Made by a program: the position numbers and the translations under genes. A stretch of 64,000 nucleotides of DNA, from NCBI GenBank assembly GCA_013396525.1, contig VWYX01000123.1, forward strand, positions 280,625 through 344,624, in the 5' to 3' direction. Source of the DNA: Chaetorhynchus papuensis. Taxonomy: Eukaryota; Chordata; Aves; Passeriformes; Rhipiduridae. Shown piece after piece: positions 54,801 to 58,628 of the stretch; position 1 is the stretch's first letter, and each line of letters opens with the position of its first letter. The notes beneath the pieces are model-generated. The model was not told the DNA's origin. It searched no databases and saw only the letters and a program-made list of their open reading frames with translations.

Positions 54801-56156
54801 TCTTGAAAAACAGATTCAGATGTTTGGAACAAATTCAGAACAGTTGTAAGAAATTCTAGGTACAAATGAAAAAAAATATTGAGCTTTAATGTCTTTTTGG
54901 TCTCAGTTTTCTTCCAAGTAGGCATTTAAAACCACGGTGTTTAGGGACTTGAGGGACAAGGAAAGAATCTGTATTATTACCTGTGACATATTTACTCATG
55001 TGTAATGACAGTTTACTCTTTCTCGTACTACTCTGTAGCATTTTAAGCCTATCCTGTTAAAGATACACGATGCTCAATGGAAAGTTAAGAAACCCAGTTA
55101 AGAAACAGGGTTGACCCATCTGGTCTATACACTAAGATTTTCTGCTAGGAAAATTGTCTTTACGTGAAACGGGAATGGTGAGGACACATCAATATCCATA
55201 TAAAAATGCCTTTTAAACAGCAGAACTTAAGAGCCCATGAGTTGTGTTAGTACAAAAAAGTGTCTGTTAAGGGTTGTACAGCGTACAACAATGTGAAGTA
55301 CCTAACTTCTTTATTTAGGGAAAAACATCATCAAACCATTTTACTTTAAGCTTTCATCTCTGGATTTGGTCAAACCTGCATTAATATTGAAGCAATTTAA
55401 TTTCTCAACACGAAAACCACACACAAGGACAGATGAGGATTAAAGAAGAAAGAGTTAGTTTTGAAATCTAACACATCCAGAAACTTTTCTGCCTTGAAAG
55501 AAAAAACTAACCTTCTGCCTTTCCAGCTTGCTTAAAATAACTGTGAAGCCATAAACAGGAAAGTCAAACAAGAGAAATGTGCCCAAGCTTCTCAAAAACA
55601 TGAGGTTGTAGATGGTACAAGGCAAACGACAAAACAAGATTTCCTCTCCACCCACGCCATTTAGCACAGATGCTCTAGAAATCCCACAAACACACTGTTT
55701 TTCTCTCATTGCATATACAAGTTTCCTGACTTACCTAGCCTTTTTGCTGGTCTTGGGTTTTGGCGTGGTATTTTTTGCTTTCTTTTCCTTTGGCTCTTTA
55801 GGGGTCTTAGGGACTTTGGGGGTCTTGGGTTCCTTCTTTTCCTTGGGTTCTTTAGGATCCTTCGGTTCTTTTTTTGCCTTGGGCTTTTTCTTTTTCTTCT
55901 TGTCTTCTTGGGAGCAATCCACTGAGTTTCTGCTTAGATTCTGGCTGTCAAGTCCCCCAGGAAAGTCTTCCTTACCAAAACCTTTACTGGGACCTTCTGC
56001 AGCAATGTGATTGTTTTTCTTTTTCTTTTTCTTTTGCTGTGGCTGCGGCTCAACTGACGGCAGATAATCATCGCTTTTCACTAGCTGGGTATTCGGTCCA
56101 CTAACCTGAGTCATATCCGGCACTGGTTTCTCTAAAAAGGGTTCCGACGGAGAATG
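795..56156 (-). CDS. CHD7: CHD7, chromodomain helicase DNA-binding protein 7 (exons 3-37 of 38; partial at both ends)
   Basis: This nuclear ATP-dependent nucleosome remodeler of the CHD6-9 subfamily binds methylated H3K4 at enhancers and acts in neural crest and inner-ear development; human haploinsufficiency causes CHARGE syndrome (family knowledge). The sequence shows 35 exons joining in one frame over 2,134 codons with no stop. In order they give a Lys/Pro-rich N-terminal region, two chromodomains, a SNF2 ATPase with Walker A (GLGKT), [23 protein letters not shown] and ARCHRIGQ motifs, SANT/SLIDE-type segments, an acidic linker, basic NLS-like runs and two BRK domains. Human exons 3-37 total, from memory, nine nucleotides more; the differences are in exons 3, 4, 28 and 31. 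CHD6, CHD8 and CHD9 are excluded by CHD7-specific stretches such as KNNHI in exon 3 and the [16 protein letters not shown] run in exon 32. The start codon (exon 2) and last exon (38) lie outside the window. Confidence 0.98.
900..1377 (-). other. CHD7: CHD7 intron 36
   Basis: 478 nt, GT-AG. Nothing recognised apart from the splice sites. Confidence 0.93.
1378..1518 (-). CDS. CHD7: CHD7 exon 36 (start of BRK domain 2)
   Basis: This 141-nt symmetric exon encodes [40 protein letters not shown] and ends KRNGKK at donor AAG|GTAAAA. The acceptor cttctttccag is followed immediately by AAG, a possible CAGAAG tandem acceptor. Confidence 0.97.
1519..1941 (-). other. CHD7: CHD7 intron 35
   Basis: 423 nt, GT-AG. 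Nothing recognised apart from the splice sites. Confidence 0.93.
1942..2163 (-). CDS. CHD7: CHD7 exon 35 (BRK domain 1)
   Basis: This 222-nt symmetric exon encodes [20 protein letters not shown], then the first BRK domain: [40 protein letters not shown] and MPSYVP. BRK domains occur in CHD6-9 and BRM-type remodelers and mediate protein contacts (in CHD8, CTCF has been reported). Donor is CCA|GTAAGT. Confidence 0.98.
2164..2736 (-). other. CHD7: CHD7 intron 34
   Basis: 573 nt, GT-AG, AT-rich with a short A run near 2487-2499. Nothing else recognised. Confidence 0.93.
2737..3180 (-). CDS. CHD7: CHD7 exon 34 (basic NLS-like region)
   Basis: This 444-nt exon encodes [38 protein letters not shown], a Ser/Thr-rich segment with [20 protein letters not shown], then [19 protein letters not shown]. 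The two basic clusters look like nuclear-localisation signals. The 3' end has tandem donors, ACT|GTAGTA and GTA|GTAAGA; the second is the stronger match and keeps one more residue. Confidence 0.97.
3181..3406 (-). other. CHD7: CHD7 intron 33, GC-AG intron
   Basis: 226 nt. Begins GCAAGG after exon-terminal AAG and ends ttttttattag. The GC donor is otherwise a perfect U1 match, as is usual for the roughly 1% of vertebrate introns of this class. Confidence 0.93.
3407..3634 (-). CDS. CHD7: CHD7 exon 33 (followed by a GC donor)
   Basis: This 228-nt symmetric exon encodes [60 protein letters not shown] and ends SPQLSK. The only junction that keeps the frame and the conserved SK-EDALNL join uses donor AAG|GCAAGG, so the next intron is GC-AG. 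Acceptor is cctttattcag. Confidence 0.97.
3635..5281 (-). other. CHD7: CHD7 intron 32
   Basis: 1,647 nt. A C-rich tract lies at 4560-4590. No gene, CR1 or RNA recognised. Confidence 0.93.
5282..5442 (-). CDS. CHD7: CHD7 exon 32
   Basis: This 161-nt exon encodes [39 protein letters not shown] and [14 protein letters not shown]. The acceptor is a tandem CAGCAG (NAGNAG), so one alanine codon could be optionally lost. The donor AAG|GTTGGT is weak. Confidence 0.97.
5443..5838 (-). other. CHD7: CHD7 intron 31
   Basis: 396 nt between the two acidic-linker exons. Nothing recognised. Confidence 0.93.
5839..6516 (-). CDS. CHD7: CHD7 exon 31 (largest exon in the window; acidic linker)
   Basis: This 678-nt exon is fully open in the CHD7 frame, although methionines are too sparse to show it as a long ATG-initiated reading frame. 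It encodes [58 protein letters not shown], then a diverged Pro/Thr stretch and a Glu/Lys/Asp-rich tail ending [12 protein letters not shown]. It is two codons longer than the human exon from memory. The conserved first half resembles a CHD6-9 WW-containing module; the second half is a variable acidic linker. Donor is AAG|GTAATA. Confidence 0.97.
6657..6865 (-). CDS. CHD7: CHD7 exon 30 (SANT domain)
   Basis: This 209-nt exon encodes the SANT domain: [40 protein letters not shown] and [13 protein letters not shown], with one base left at donor G|GTAAGT. Differences from human are conservative, for example HQFEW for QQFDW and YFNGFVNM for YFSCFVAM. Confidence 0.98.
7034..7262 (-). CDS. CHD7: CHD7 exon 29 (basic segment before the SANT domain)
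   Basis: This 229-nt exon encodes [40 protein letters not shown] and [20 protein letters not shown], ending EKRQ plus two bases at donor AA|GTGAGT. The arginine-rich stretch is likely helical and nucleic-acid binding. Acceptor is ctctgttctctag. Confidence 0.98.
7263..7976 (-). other. CHD7: CHD7 intron 28
   Basis: 714 nt. Nothing recognised apart from a good pyrimidine tract at the exon 29 acceptor. Confidence 0.93.
7977..8031 (-). CDS. CHD7: CHD7 exon 28 (55-nt small exon)
   Basis: This is the smallest exon in the window. It encodes [18 protein letters not shown] and one extra base before donor A|GTAAGA. It is three nucleotides shorter than the human exon as I recall it, and the missing codon is at the 3' junction, so the bird joins HA-N-K where human has HA-T-G-K. 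The acceptor is an uncommon AAG (cttctccccaag). Confidence 0.96.
8250..8322 (-). CDS. CHD7: CHD7 exon 27
   Basis: This 73-nt exon encodes [20 protein letters not shown] and DEID, an acidic linker, ending GAT|GTAAGA in phase 0. The acceptor tract is AT-rich (aaatattttatag). Confidence 0.98.
8602..8731 (-). CDS. CHD7: CHD7 exon 26
   Basis: This 130-nt exon encodes [40 protein letters not shown] and ends GD plus two bases of Gly at GTAAGG. The acceptor is ctctccacgcag. The length matches the human exon from memory. Confidence 0.98.
8732..10108 (-). other. CHD7: CHD7 intron 25
   Basis: 1,377 nt. Contains a CA microsatellite (9118-9136) and a stretch around 9330-10020 that is less AT-biased and rich in homeobox/SOX/FOX-like words, a possible conserved non-coding element. 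Confidence 0.92.
9118..9136. repeat. CA microsatellite
   Basis: About nine CA units in intron 25. Confidence 0.9.
10109..10212 (-). CDS. CHD7: CHD7 exon 25
   Basis: This 104-nt exon encodes [35 protein letters not shown] and the first base of the next Gly codon, ending at donor ACG|GTAAGT. The tryptophan-rich run with [13 protein letters not shown] across the junction is diagnostic of CHD6-9. Confidence 0.98.
10213..10793 (-). other. CHD7: CHD7 intron 24
   Basis: 581 nt. A-rich low-complexity sequence from 10262 and a C-rich tract at 10461-10477. Nothing else recognised. Confidence 0.92.
10794..10883 (-). CDS. CHD7: CHD7 exon 24
   Basis: This 90-nt exon encodes [20 protein letters not shown] and DKILEGADS, and ends AG|GTTAGT. 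The acceptor has a long pyrimidine tract (ctgccttcctctccag). A 3.0-kb intron lies upstream in transcript order. Confidence 0.98.
10884..13900 (-). other. CHD7: CHD7 intron 23
   Basis: 3,017 nt. An E-box cluster lies at 10952-11287 and a purine-rich (GA) tract at about 13380-13434. No transposon or gene recognised. Confidence 0.92.
13901..14060 (-). CDS. CHD7: CHD7 exon 23
   Basis: This 160-nt exon encodes [20 protein letters not shown] (basic AT-hook-like/NLS-like run), then [19 protein letters not shown] and HLKHHCNK, ending AA|GTAAGT. The acceptor tract is ggggttttgtctag. Confidence 0.98.
14061..14660 (-). other. CHD7: CHD7 intron 22
   Basis: 600 nt. Nothing recognised. Confidence 0.93.
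14661..14860 (-). CDS. CHD7: CHD7 exon 22 (SANT/SLIDE-type DNA-binding segment)
   Basis: This 200-nt exon encodes [40 protein letters not shown] and [16 protein letters not shown], and ends HSG at donor CCG|GTATGT. The pattern of spaced tryptophans and basic residues matches the DNA-binding module after CHD ATPase domains. Confidence 0.98.
14861..15792 (-). other. CHD7: CHD7 intron 21
   Basis: 932 nt, with AT-rich (TATA) runs near 15617-15646. A 122-codon plus-strand open frame (14947-15315) matches nothing I know and is treated as chance. Confidence 0.92.
15793..15998 (-). CDS. CHD7: CHD7 exon 21 (start of SANT/SLIDE-type region)
   Basis: This 206-nt exon encodes [20 protein letters not shown], an acidic [18 protein letters not shown] stretch, then [20 protein letters not shown] and LLVYG, ending GG|GTAAGA. 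The acidic serine-rich part looks like a linker; [15 protein letters not shown] (continued in exon 22) starts a SANT-like fold. Confidence 0.98.
16094..16204 (-). CDS. CHD7: CHD7 exon 20
   Basis: This 111-nt symmetric exon encodes [20 protein letters not shown] and [17 protein letters not shown]. Donor is AGG|GTAAGA. The following intron is only 95 nt, the shortest in the window. Confidence 0.98.
16492..16671 (-). CDS. CHD7: CHD7 exon 19 (post-helicase bridge)
   Basis: This 180-nt symmetric exon encodes [20 protein letters not shown], the acidic [19 protein letters not shown] and the segment [18 protein letters not shown]. This is the regulatory bridge after the ATPase lobes. Donor is AAG|GTGTGC, a non-optimal site; acceptor is tgtgttacag. 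Confidence 0.98.
16672..17328 (-). other. CHD7: CHD7 intron 18
   Basis: 657 nt. Nothing recognised. Confidence 0.93.
17329..17496 (-). CDS. CHD7: CHD7 exon 18 (motif VI, arginine finger)
   Basis: This 168-nt symmetric exon encodes [20 protein letters not shown] (motif VI, with the catalytic arginine), [19 protein letters not shown] and the bridge [11 protein letters not shown]. Donor is GGG|GTAAGG and acceptor gtctgttttttcag. Confidence 0.98.
17718..17913 (-). CDS. CHD7: CHD7 exon 17 (RecA lobe 2, motif V)
   Basis: This 196-nt exon encodes [40 protein letters not shown] (motif V) and [12 protein letters not shown] (motif Va), ending CAG|GTAATA in phase 0. [10 protein letters not shown] is fully conserved. 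Acceptor is tctatttttcag. Confidence 0.98.
17914..18407 (-). other. CHD7: CHD7 intron 16
   Basis: 494 nt. A short direct duplication (aactgagaggt twice, near 18172-18195) is the only pattern seen. Confidence 0.92.
18408..18618 (-). CDS. CHD7: CHD7 exon 16 (RecA lobe 2, motif IV)
   Basis: This 211-nt exon encodes [20 protein letters not shown], then [20 protein letters not shown] and [17 protein letters not shown] (motif IV), ending CG|GTGAGA inside an Arg codon. A 4.5-kb intron separates it from exon 15. Confidence 0.98.
18730..18767. repeat. Perfect 19-bp tandem duplication
   Basis: AATAAACATTTATAAAAAA is present twice without mismatch at 18730-18748 and 18749-18767. Confidence 0.9.
19150..19184. 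repeat. 15-bp perfect inverted repeat, 5-nt loop
   Basis: TAATAATTTCATAGC (19150-19164) is followed by loop AAGCA and GCTATGAAATTATTA (19170-19184), a perfect hairpin in intron 15. Confidence 0.9.
22374..22552 (+). repeat. CR1 LINE fragment (3' end)
   Basis: The sequence carries typical CR1 3' words: TTGGTCACTGGAACAG, CCCCAGGGAAGTGGTCA, GAGTTGGACTCAATAATCC and a tail close to ATTCTATGATTCT. It is 5'-truncated and diverged, and antisense to CHD7 transcription. Confidence 0.85.
23142..23397 (-). CDS. CHD7: CHD7 exon 15 (end of RecA lobe 1 and inter-lobe helices)
   Basis: This 256-nt exon encodes [20 protein letters not shown], then [19 protein letters not shown] and the [13 protein letters not shown] motif typical of SNF2 proteins. 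It ends G|GTAGGC inside a Gly codon. Acceptor is ctgttttccag. Confidence 0.98.
23398..25620 (-). other. CHD7: CHD7 intron 14
   Basis: 2,223 nt. No repeat family, gene or RNA recognised. Confidence 0.92.
25621..25764 (-). CDS. CHD7: CHD7 exon 14 (ATPase motif III)
   Basis: This 144-nt symmetric exon encodes [19 protein letters not shown] (motif III), then [17 protein letters not shown] and FGDLKTEEQ, ending at donor CAG|GTAAAC. It completes most of the first RecA-like lobe. Confidence 0.98.
25765..27111 (-). other. CHD7: CHD7 intron 13
   Basis: 1,347 nt. Nothing recognised. Confidence 0.92.
27112..27288 (-). CDS. CHD7: CHD7 exon 13 (ATPase motif II, DEAH box)
   Basis: This 177-nt symmetric exon encodes [19 protein letters not shown], then [19 protein letters not shown] (the DEAH Walker B box) and ends MMDL. 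Donor is CTG|GTCAGT with C at intron position 3; acceptor is gttctttttag. Confidence 0.98.
27811..27965 (-). repeat. CR1 LINE fragment (3' end, reverse orientation)
   Basis: Opens TTCATAGAATGGCTTGGGTT and continues GGAAGGGACCTTGAAGACC, then CAGGGACACCTTCCACTAGA. This is the reverse complement of the avian CR1 3' end, so the element runs in the same direction as CHD7. Confidence 0.92.
30147..30240 (-). repeat. CR1 LINE fragment (short, internally deleted)
   Basis: AATAGAATGGCCTGGATTGG followed by GACCTTAAAGACCATCTAAT and CAACTTCTCTGGGC matches the reverse complement of the CR1 3' end. A section between the tail and CAACTTCTCTGG is missing relative to the 27811 copy. Confidence 0.85.
31823..31881. 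repeat. 25-bp direct repeat, one mismatch
   Basis: Copies at 31823-31847 and 31857-31881 differ at a single base (AATTGATG versus AATTTATG). Confidence 0.88.
31940..32183 (-). CDS. CHD7: CHD7 exon 12 (ATPase motif I, Walker A)
   Basis: This 244-nt exon encodes [20 protein letters not shown] (Walker A GLGKT, whose lysine contacts ATP phosphates), then [20 protein letters not shown] (motif Ia) and [12 protein letters not shown], ending YFKDPQ before GTAAAA. The acceptor has a long tract (ttattattgttttcag). Confidence 0.98.
32184..32620 (-). other. CHD7: CHD7 intron 11
   Basis: 437 nt splitting a codon just before the Walker A region. Nothing else recognised. Confidence 0.93.
32621..32742 (-). 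CDS. CHD7: CHD7 exon 11 (start of SNF2 ATPase)
   Basis: This 122-nt exon encodes [20 protein letters not shown], then [18 protein letters not shown], the Q-like motif at the entrance of the SNF2 ATPase. It ends AC|GTACGT inside a split codon. Only 96 nt of intron separate it from exon 10. Confidence 0.97.
32839..32976 (-). CDS. CHD7: CHD7 exon 10 (chromodomain 2)
   Basis: This 138-nt symmetric exon encodes [20 protein letters not shown], the core of chromodomain 2, then the helix [19 protein letters not shown]. Donor is GTG|GTAAGA; the acceptor is an uncommon AAG (cttaacaaag). STWELK replaces the human STWERR and resembles CHD8/CHD9 at that point. Confidence 0.97.
32977..33895 (-). other. 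CHD7: CHD7 intron 9
   Basis: 919 nt. Nothing recognised. Confidence 0.93.
33896..33979 (-). CDS. CHD7: CHD7 exon 9 (between chromodomains 1 and 2)
   Basis: This 84-nt symmetric exon encodes [19 protein letters not shown] and continues to STDDNGE. The donor is GAG|GTAAAC; the acceptor (tctcattgaacag) has a poor pyrimidine tract. [11 protein letters not shown] begins chromodomain 2. Confidence 0.97.
33980..35352 (-). other. CHD7: CHD7 intron 8
   Basis: 1,373 nt. Contains a TAAA-type simple repeat (34808-34830) and a short 14-bp direct duplication (35121-35134, 35147-35160). Confidence 0.92.
34808..34830. repeat. TAAA-type simple repeat
   Basis: Imperfect run of AAAT/TAAA units in intron 8. 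Confidence 0.8.
35353..35467 (-). CDS. CHD7: CHD7 exon 8 (chromodomain 1, C-terminal half)
   Basis: This 115-nt exon has acceptor catcttctag and donor GAA|GTACGA. It encodes [17 protein letters not shown] and the basic helix [21 protein letters not shown]. The aromatic residues of YLHCQW belong to the chromodomain methyl-lysine cage region. Its length equals the human exon as I recall it. Confidence 0.97.
35468..36876 (-). other. CHD7: CHD7 intron 7
   Basis: 1,409 nt, AT-rich. Nothing recognised. Confidence 0.92.
36877..36932 (-). CDS. CHD7: CHD7 exon 7 (chromodomain 1)
   Basis: This 56-nt exon has a strong pyrimidine tract (tttcttttcttttag) and donor TT|GTAAGT. It encodes [18 protein letters not shown], the first beta strands of chromodomain 1; FYVKYKNFSYLHCQW, completed by exon 8, is the diagnostic core. 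The exon ends two bases into a split Phe codon. Confidence 0.97.
36933..41864 (-). other. CHD7: CHD7 intron 6
   Basis: 4,932 nt. Contains a TA/CA microsatellite (37965-38003), an A-rich tract (39421-39478), a 15-nt T run (40367-40381) and another A/C-rich tract (about 40954-41025). No gene or CR1 recognised. Confidence 0.92.
37965..38003. repeat. Compound TA/CA microsatellite
   Basis: A TA run passes into CACACCCACACAC units in intron 6. Confidence 0.88.
41865..41930 (-). CDS. CHD7: CHD7 exon 6 (entry to chromodomain 1)
   Basis: This 66-nt symmetric exon encodes [17 protein letters not shown] and following residues, ending Lys-Lys-Lys before GTAAAA. The acceptor is weak: the tract before the AG (tgtttatgatgtag) is broken by purines. 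Skipping it would keep the reading frame and remove 22 residues at the start of chromodomain 1. An exon-6-skipping short CHD7 isoform has been reported in human, as I recall. Confidence 0.97.
41931..43016 (-). other. CHD7: CHD7 intron 5
   Basis: 1,086 nt. It ends in the weak acceptor of exon 6. Nothing else recognised. Confidence 0.92.
43017..43154 (-). CDS. CHD7: CHD7 exon 5 (basic NLS-like cluster and acidic tail)
   Basis: This 138-nt exon is in phase 0 at both ends, with acceptor ctgttcag and the uncommon donor CAG|GTCAGA (C at intron position 3). It encodes [13 protein letters not shown], a nuclear-localisation-like cluster, then [13 protein letters not shown] and ends SQSEQQ. It lies just before chromodomain 1. 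Confidence 0.97.
43155..46491 (-). other. CHD7: CHD7 intron 4
   Basis: 3,337 nt. Contains a short direct repeat (44120-44135 and 44142-44157), a cluster of inverted repeats (45024-45075) and an A-rich tract (45179-45240). Confidence 0.92.
45024..45075. repeat. Cluster of inverted repeats built on GTTCATG/CATGAAC
   Basis: CTAAGTTCATGC (45024-45035) pairs perfectly with GCATGAACTTAG (45044-45055) across an 8-nt loop. Next to it ATACATG-TT-CATGTAT (45060-45075) forms a second hairpin. Confidence 0.88.
46492..46630 (-). CDS. CHD7: CHD7 exon 4 (basic-to-acidic linker)
   Basis: This 139-nt exon has acceptor ctgttctag and donor CAG|GTAATA. Its first base completes the split Ser codon from exon 3. 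It encodes a Ser/Lys stretch, then [29 protein letters not shown] sequence (Pro-Ser followed by an acidic patch). It is one codon shorter than the human exon: GKEG replaces GKTEG. No folded domain is visible. Confidence 0.96.
47995..48549 (+). repeat. CR1 LINE fragment, interrupted by a nested CR1 tail
   Basis: Plus-strand CR1: GTGAGGCCATATCTGGAGTA, GATTAGGGGTCTGGAGCATC and CTATGAGGAGAGACTG, then after an interruption at 48181-48228 it resumes with CTCTTTTCAGTGGTGCACGG, AGTTCCACCTCAACATGAGG, GGCAGAGCACTGGAACAG and the 3' end CCTTCCAACCCTAACAATCC. It lies right beside the CpG island. Confidence 0.92.
48181..48228 (+). repeat. 48-nt CR1 3' tail nested inside the larger CR1
   Basis: CTAGATAATCTACAGAGACC through CCAACCCTAACAATTCTGTGATTC is the extreme 3' tail of CR1, placed in the middle of the host CR1, whose own tail occurs later at about 48495-48545. 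Confidence 0.75.
48600..49680. promoter_or_regulatory. Intragenic CpG island in CHD7 intron 3, promoter-like
   Basis: Across about 1 kb the base composition changes abruptly from AT-rich intron to GC-rich sequence dense in CpG (for example around 48655-48740, 48880-49060 and 49390-49460). It has features of vertebrate CpG-island promoters: a CCAAT box at 48853-48857, an RFX-type X-box at 48925-48938 and a CACGTG E-box at 48946-48951. No TATA box is evident. A plausible plus-strand splice donor (CAG|GTGAAG) lies at 49218-49226. Open reading frames inside it are low-complexity and look like by-products of GC richness. It could be an alternative CHD7 promoter, the start of an antisense RNA, or an orphan island acting as an enhancer. 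Confidence 0.75.
48925..48954. promoter_or_regulatory. RFX X-box next to a CACGTG E-box
   Basis: GTCGCC-CC-GGCAAC at 48925-48938 fits the X-box form GTNRCC-N(0-3)-RGYAAC. Seven bases further, GCCACGTGACC at 48944-48954 reads GTCACGTGGC on the other strand, a strong USF/TFE3-type site. Both are motif matches only. Confidence 0.5.
53893..54292 (+). repeat. CR1 LINE fragment (3' about 400 nt)
   Basis: Contains GGCTGAGGAAGCTGGGCCTG, ACAGGAAGTTCCATCTGTCT, GACAGAGCATTGGAACAGGC and the terminal CCAACCATTCTGTGATTCTA, a well-preserved CR1 3' portion antisense to CHD7. Confidence 0.93.
55735..56156 (-). CDS. CHD7: CHD7 exon 3 (Lys/Pro-rich N-terminal region)
   Basis: This 422-nt exon opens in frame after a ttctcag acceptor with [11 protein letters not shown] and closes with donor AG|GTAAGT, leaving two bases of a split Ser codon. 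It encodes a lysine run followed by KNNHI, then a low-complexity array of EPK/TPK/KEPK repeats ending TSKKA. In human CHD7 this is roughly residues 556-699, and the bird exon is three codons shorter. The segment is disordered and basic and probably contacts DNA or partners. The human junction with exon 2 falls at the same residue, which supports this 5' boundary. Confidence 0.97.
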
Positions 56157-58588
56157 CTGAGAACGATAAATAGAAATAAAATTGTAGATCTGCAACTTTG
56201 ATTTTCAAAACTTTACTCCTTTGGAGCATGAGGTAACAGAGGGAGAAAATATTAAGCACAAGATTAACCTATTAACAAGAGTCAGCATATCTGAAACACT
56301 GTGCAGTAAAACAGTAAATAACAAAGCTTTTTGCAGTCAGAACAGTAGCAAAATGACCAGAAATTATTGATAATCAAGGGTAAAATTATTCTAAAGCTTG
56401 TATAAAGTGGAAATACAGAAAACGTTTAGTCTTCAACACGTAGGTGCAAAAGGAAAGCAATTGTTTCAGACATTTCAAAATAGTTGTTAGCAGAATGATT
56501 AACTTGTTACAAATTATTTGGCTATACTGGAATTTTGTCCTTAGGGGAAAAAAAATTGTTAAAGTTTCTTTCTAGACATTCAAAGGAGAATAAAAGTATA
56601 TTCACAGGCTATATTGATAAAAAATTAATCAAGGCAATTTACATTGGTTCATCTGTGACAGGAGGTATTTTGATCAGCAAGTGAAGGATTAAGCCACTTG
56701 AAAATGTAATACAATGTTACATTTTATGTCCAAGATCCACAGCTTCCAGTTTGTACTCCAGATTTGTTCCTGCTCCAGACTGGACAGAGAACTACTGTAA
56801 GTGCTTATGAACCTGCATAAACATCCTATTTCAAAGTCTCTATGGCATATCAGGTTTATGCCAAACTTATAAACTACACGAAAACCTATGTGTAATTACA
56901 CAAATGTTAAATGCCTAGACTAAAATATATCAGATATATTGACAACTGTTTTCACCTCAGTGGTTCTGTTCTACACAAAGATCCATGAGTCTGCAGTGAA
57001 AAGATATCTAAGCTCTACCATGACTTTGCAGCATATCAAAGCTCTGACCTGCTTCTCCCTGCCTGCCCATGGTTATAAATGCAGGATGACAGTGCTTTTC
57101 TAGAAGAAAGCCTTTCTTGCACCTACATATATGGTCAGATCATTTTACCTACACTCTCTCTCTGTTTCTCCTCCTTTTCTGTTCCTTAAAAATTAAGTCA
57201 GGGTGATACTAGGTGGACAAGTTCCCCATTAGTCATGGTGTCAAAGGATAGCCACTTGAGATGTTTGATCCATTGAATTGGGCAGAAGAAAAGCTTATAA
57301 CAAATAAGAAATTTACTTCTAGGAAAAGCAGTGCCCGTGTAACTGCAATGTTCTTCGCATTTCCTTTTCTCCACTTTTTTTTTTTTTCGAATGGCACTTA
57401 CTTAGAAGTGACAAGAGTGCAAACGAATGACTACAAAACCAGTCCCTGAGCATAAGGAGAACTGATGGGCATACTCAGATATATCTACTTCAGCCACCTA
57501 GATCCAAATAGAAATGCACTTAAGATTTAGGAAACAAAATTCTTGATGATATTACATGAGAAACTGAATGCATGTGTATATTTCCAAATAAATTAATAGA
57601 ATGTTATGAATGTAAACAAACTGAACCAGTGCAGTTCTAACTTCTGGCATTCCTTTACAGTAACATGAACCCATTCTACTGAATACACTCACATACTCAG
57701 AAGCAAAAGGAGCAAGGCTATCAGGAAGTTAAGAAGATTTTTTTTCTGCTCTCTAGGAGAGGTCTGAATTGTACACACTACACACTACAGTTCTGCATGG
57801 AAGAGACAGGACAAGAGGGAAGGCCTGAGTGACAGACTGATGGTCTGGGTCTCCTTGGCTTAACCAAGAACTTCCAGGGTGACTTCTGCATGTTTCTGTC
57901 CTCCATCTGCTTATTAAGATCCTTTTTCGTGCAACAGAGTCTAAGTTGCAGTGGAAACCCAGCTGTAATGCAAACTCAATGCACTCAATTGCATTAGCAC
58001 TGCATCAATCAGCCCCAACTCAAGACCATCTCATGTTCGGCATCCTGAAGTATGAATCAACACCTGTTCTAGAAATCTGTAGTCACCACTGGCACGTACA
58101 TCTCCATGCTGGAAAGTTCACAAAAACTGGGTATCTGTATAGAAAACACTATCCCAGAAACTCAGTGGTAACAATGAGTTCTGCAGTCCAATTACACATG
58201 ACATGAAATTGAGATCTTTTTAAATGTTCTGATTGGTTCTGAATTTGGTTGACTGAATTGAGTGTCTCAGATTTGTTATATGACGCAGAATAAAGCAGTC
58301 TTCTCTCTACATCAGACTGTTATGTGCTTGTACTAATCACTATTTTTAGGTAGGAAAATACAGGAATATTACTGAGACCACCTTTAAGTACTTCTTATCC
58401 CTGGGTTTTCAGAGCAGTACTTTTAACCTGTATTTTTGCAAGATAGTCAACATATTTCTGCATTATCTGCTATTTCGTATCTCATGCATCCTACATTTTG
58501 CAGAAATCCCAAGTGCAAGTTTCACCAATTTTTTCATTGAGCTGTCCCCTACCATCCTCAATCCTGTTTTAAAATGCTGCTCACCTGC

Positions 58589-58628
58589 TATATATAACAT
58601 GTATATAGATATATACATATAGATATAA
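58589..58628. repeat. TA-rich microsatellite
   Basis: Interrupted TATA/TAGATA units in intron 2. Confidence 0.85.

Larger units (their letters stand above)
46631..55734 (-). other. CHD7: CHD7 intron 3
   Basis: 9,104 nt, the longest complete intron here. Contains a composite CR1 (47995-48549), a CpG island (about 48600-49680), a moderately GC-rich stretch with a 209-codon open frame (51274-51903, minus) and another CR1 (53893-54292). The remainder is AT-rich and unrecognised. Confidence 0.92.
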
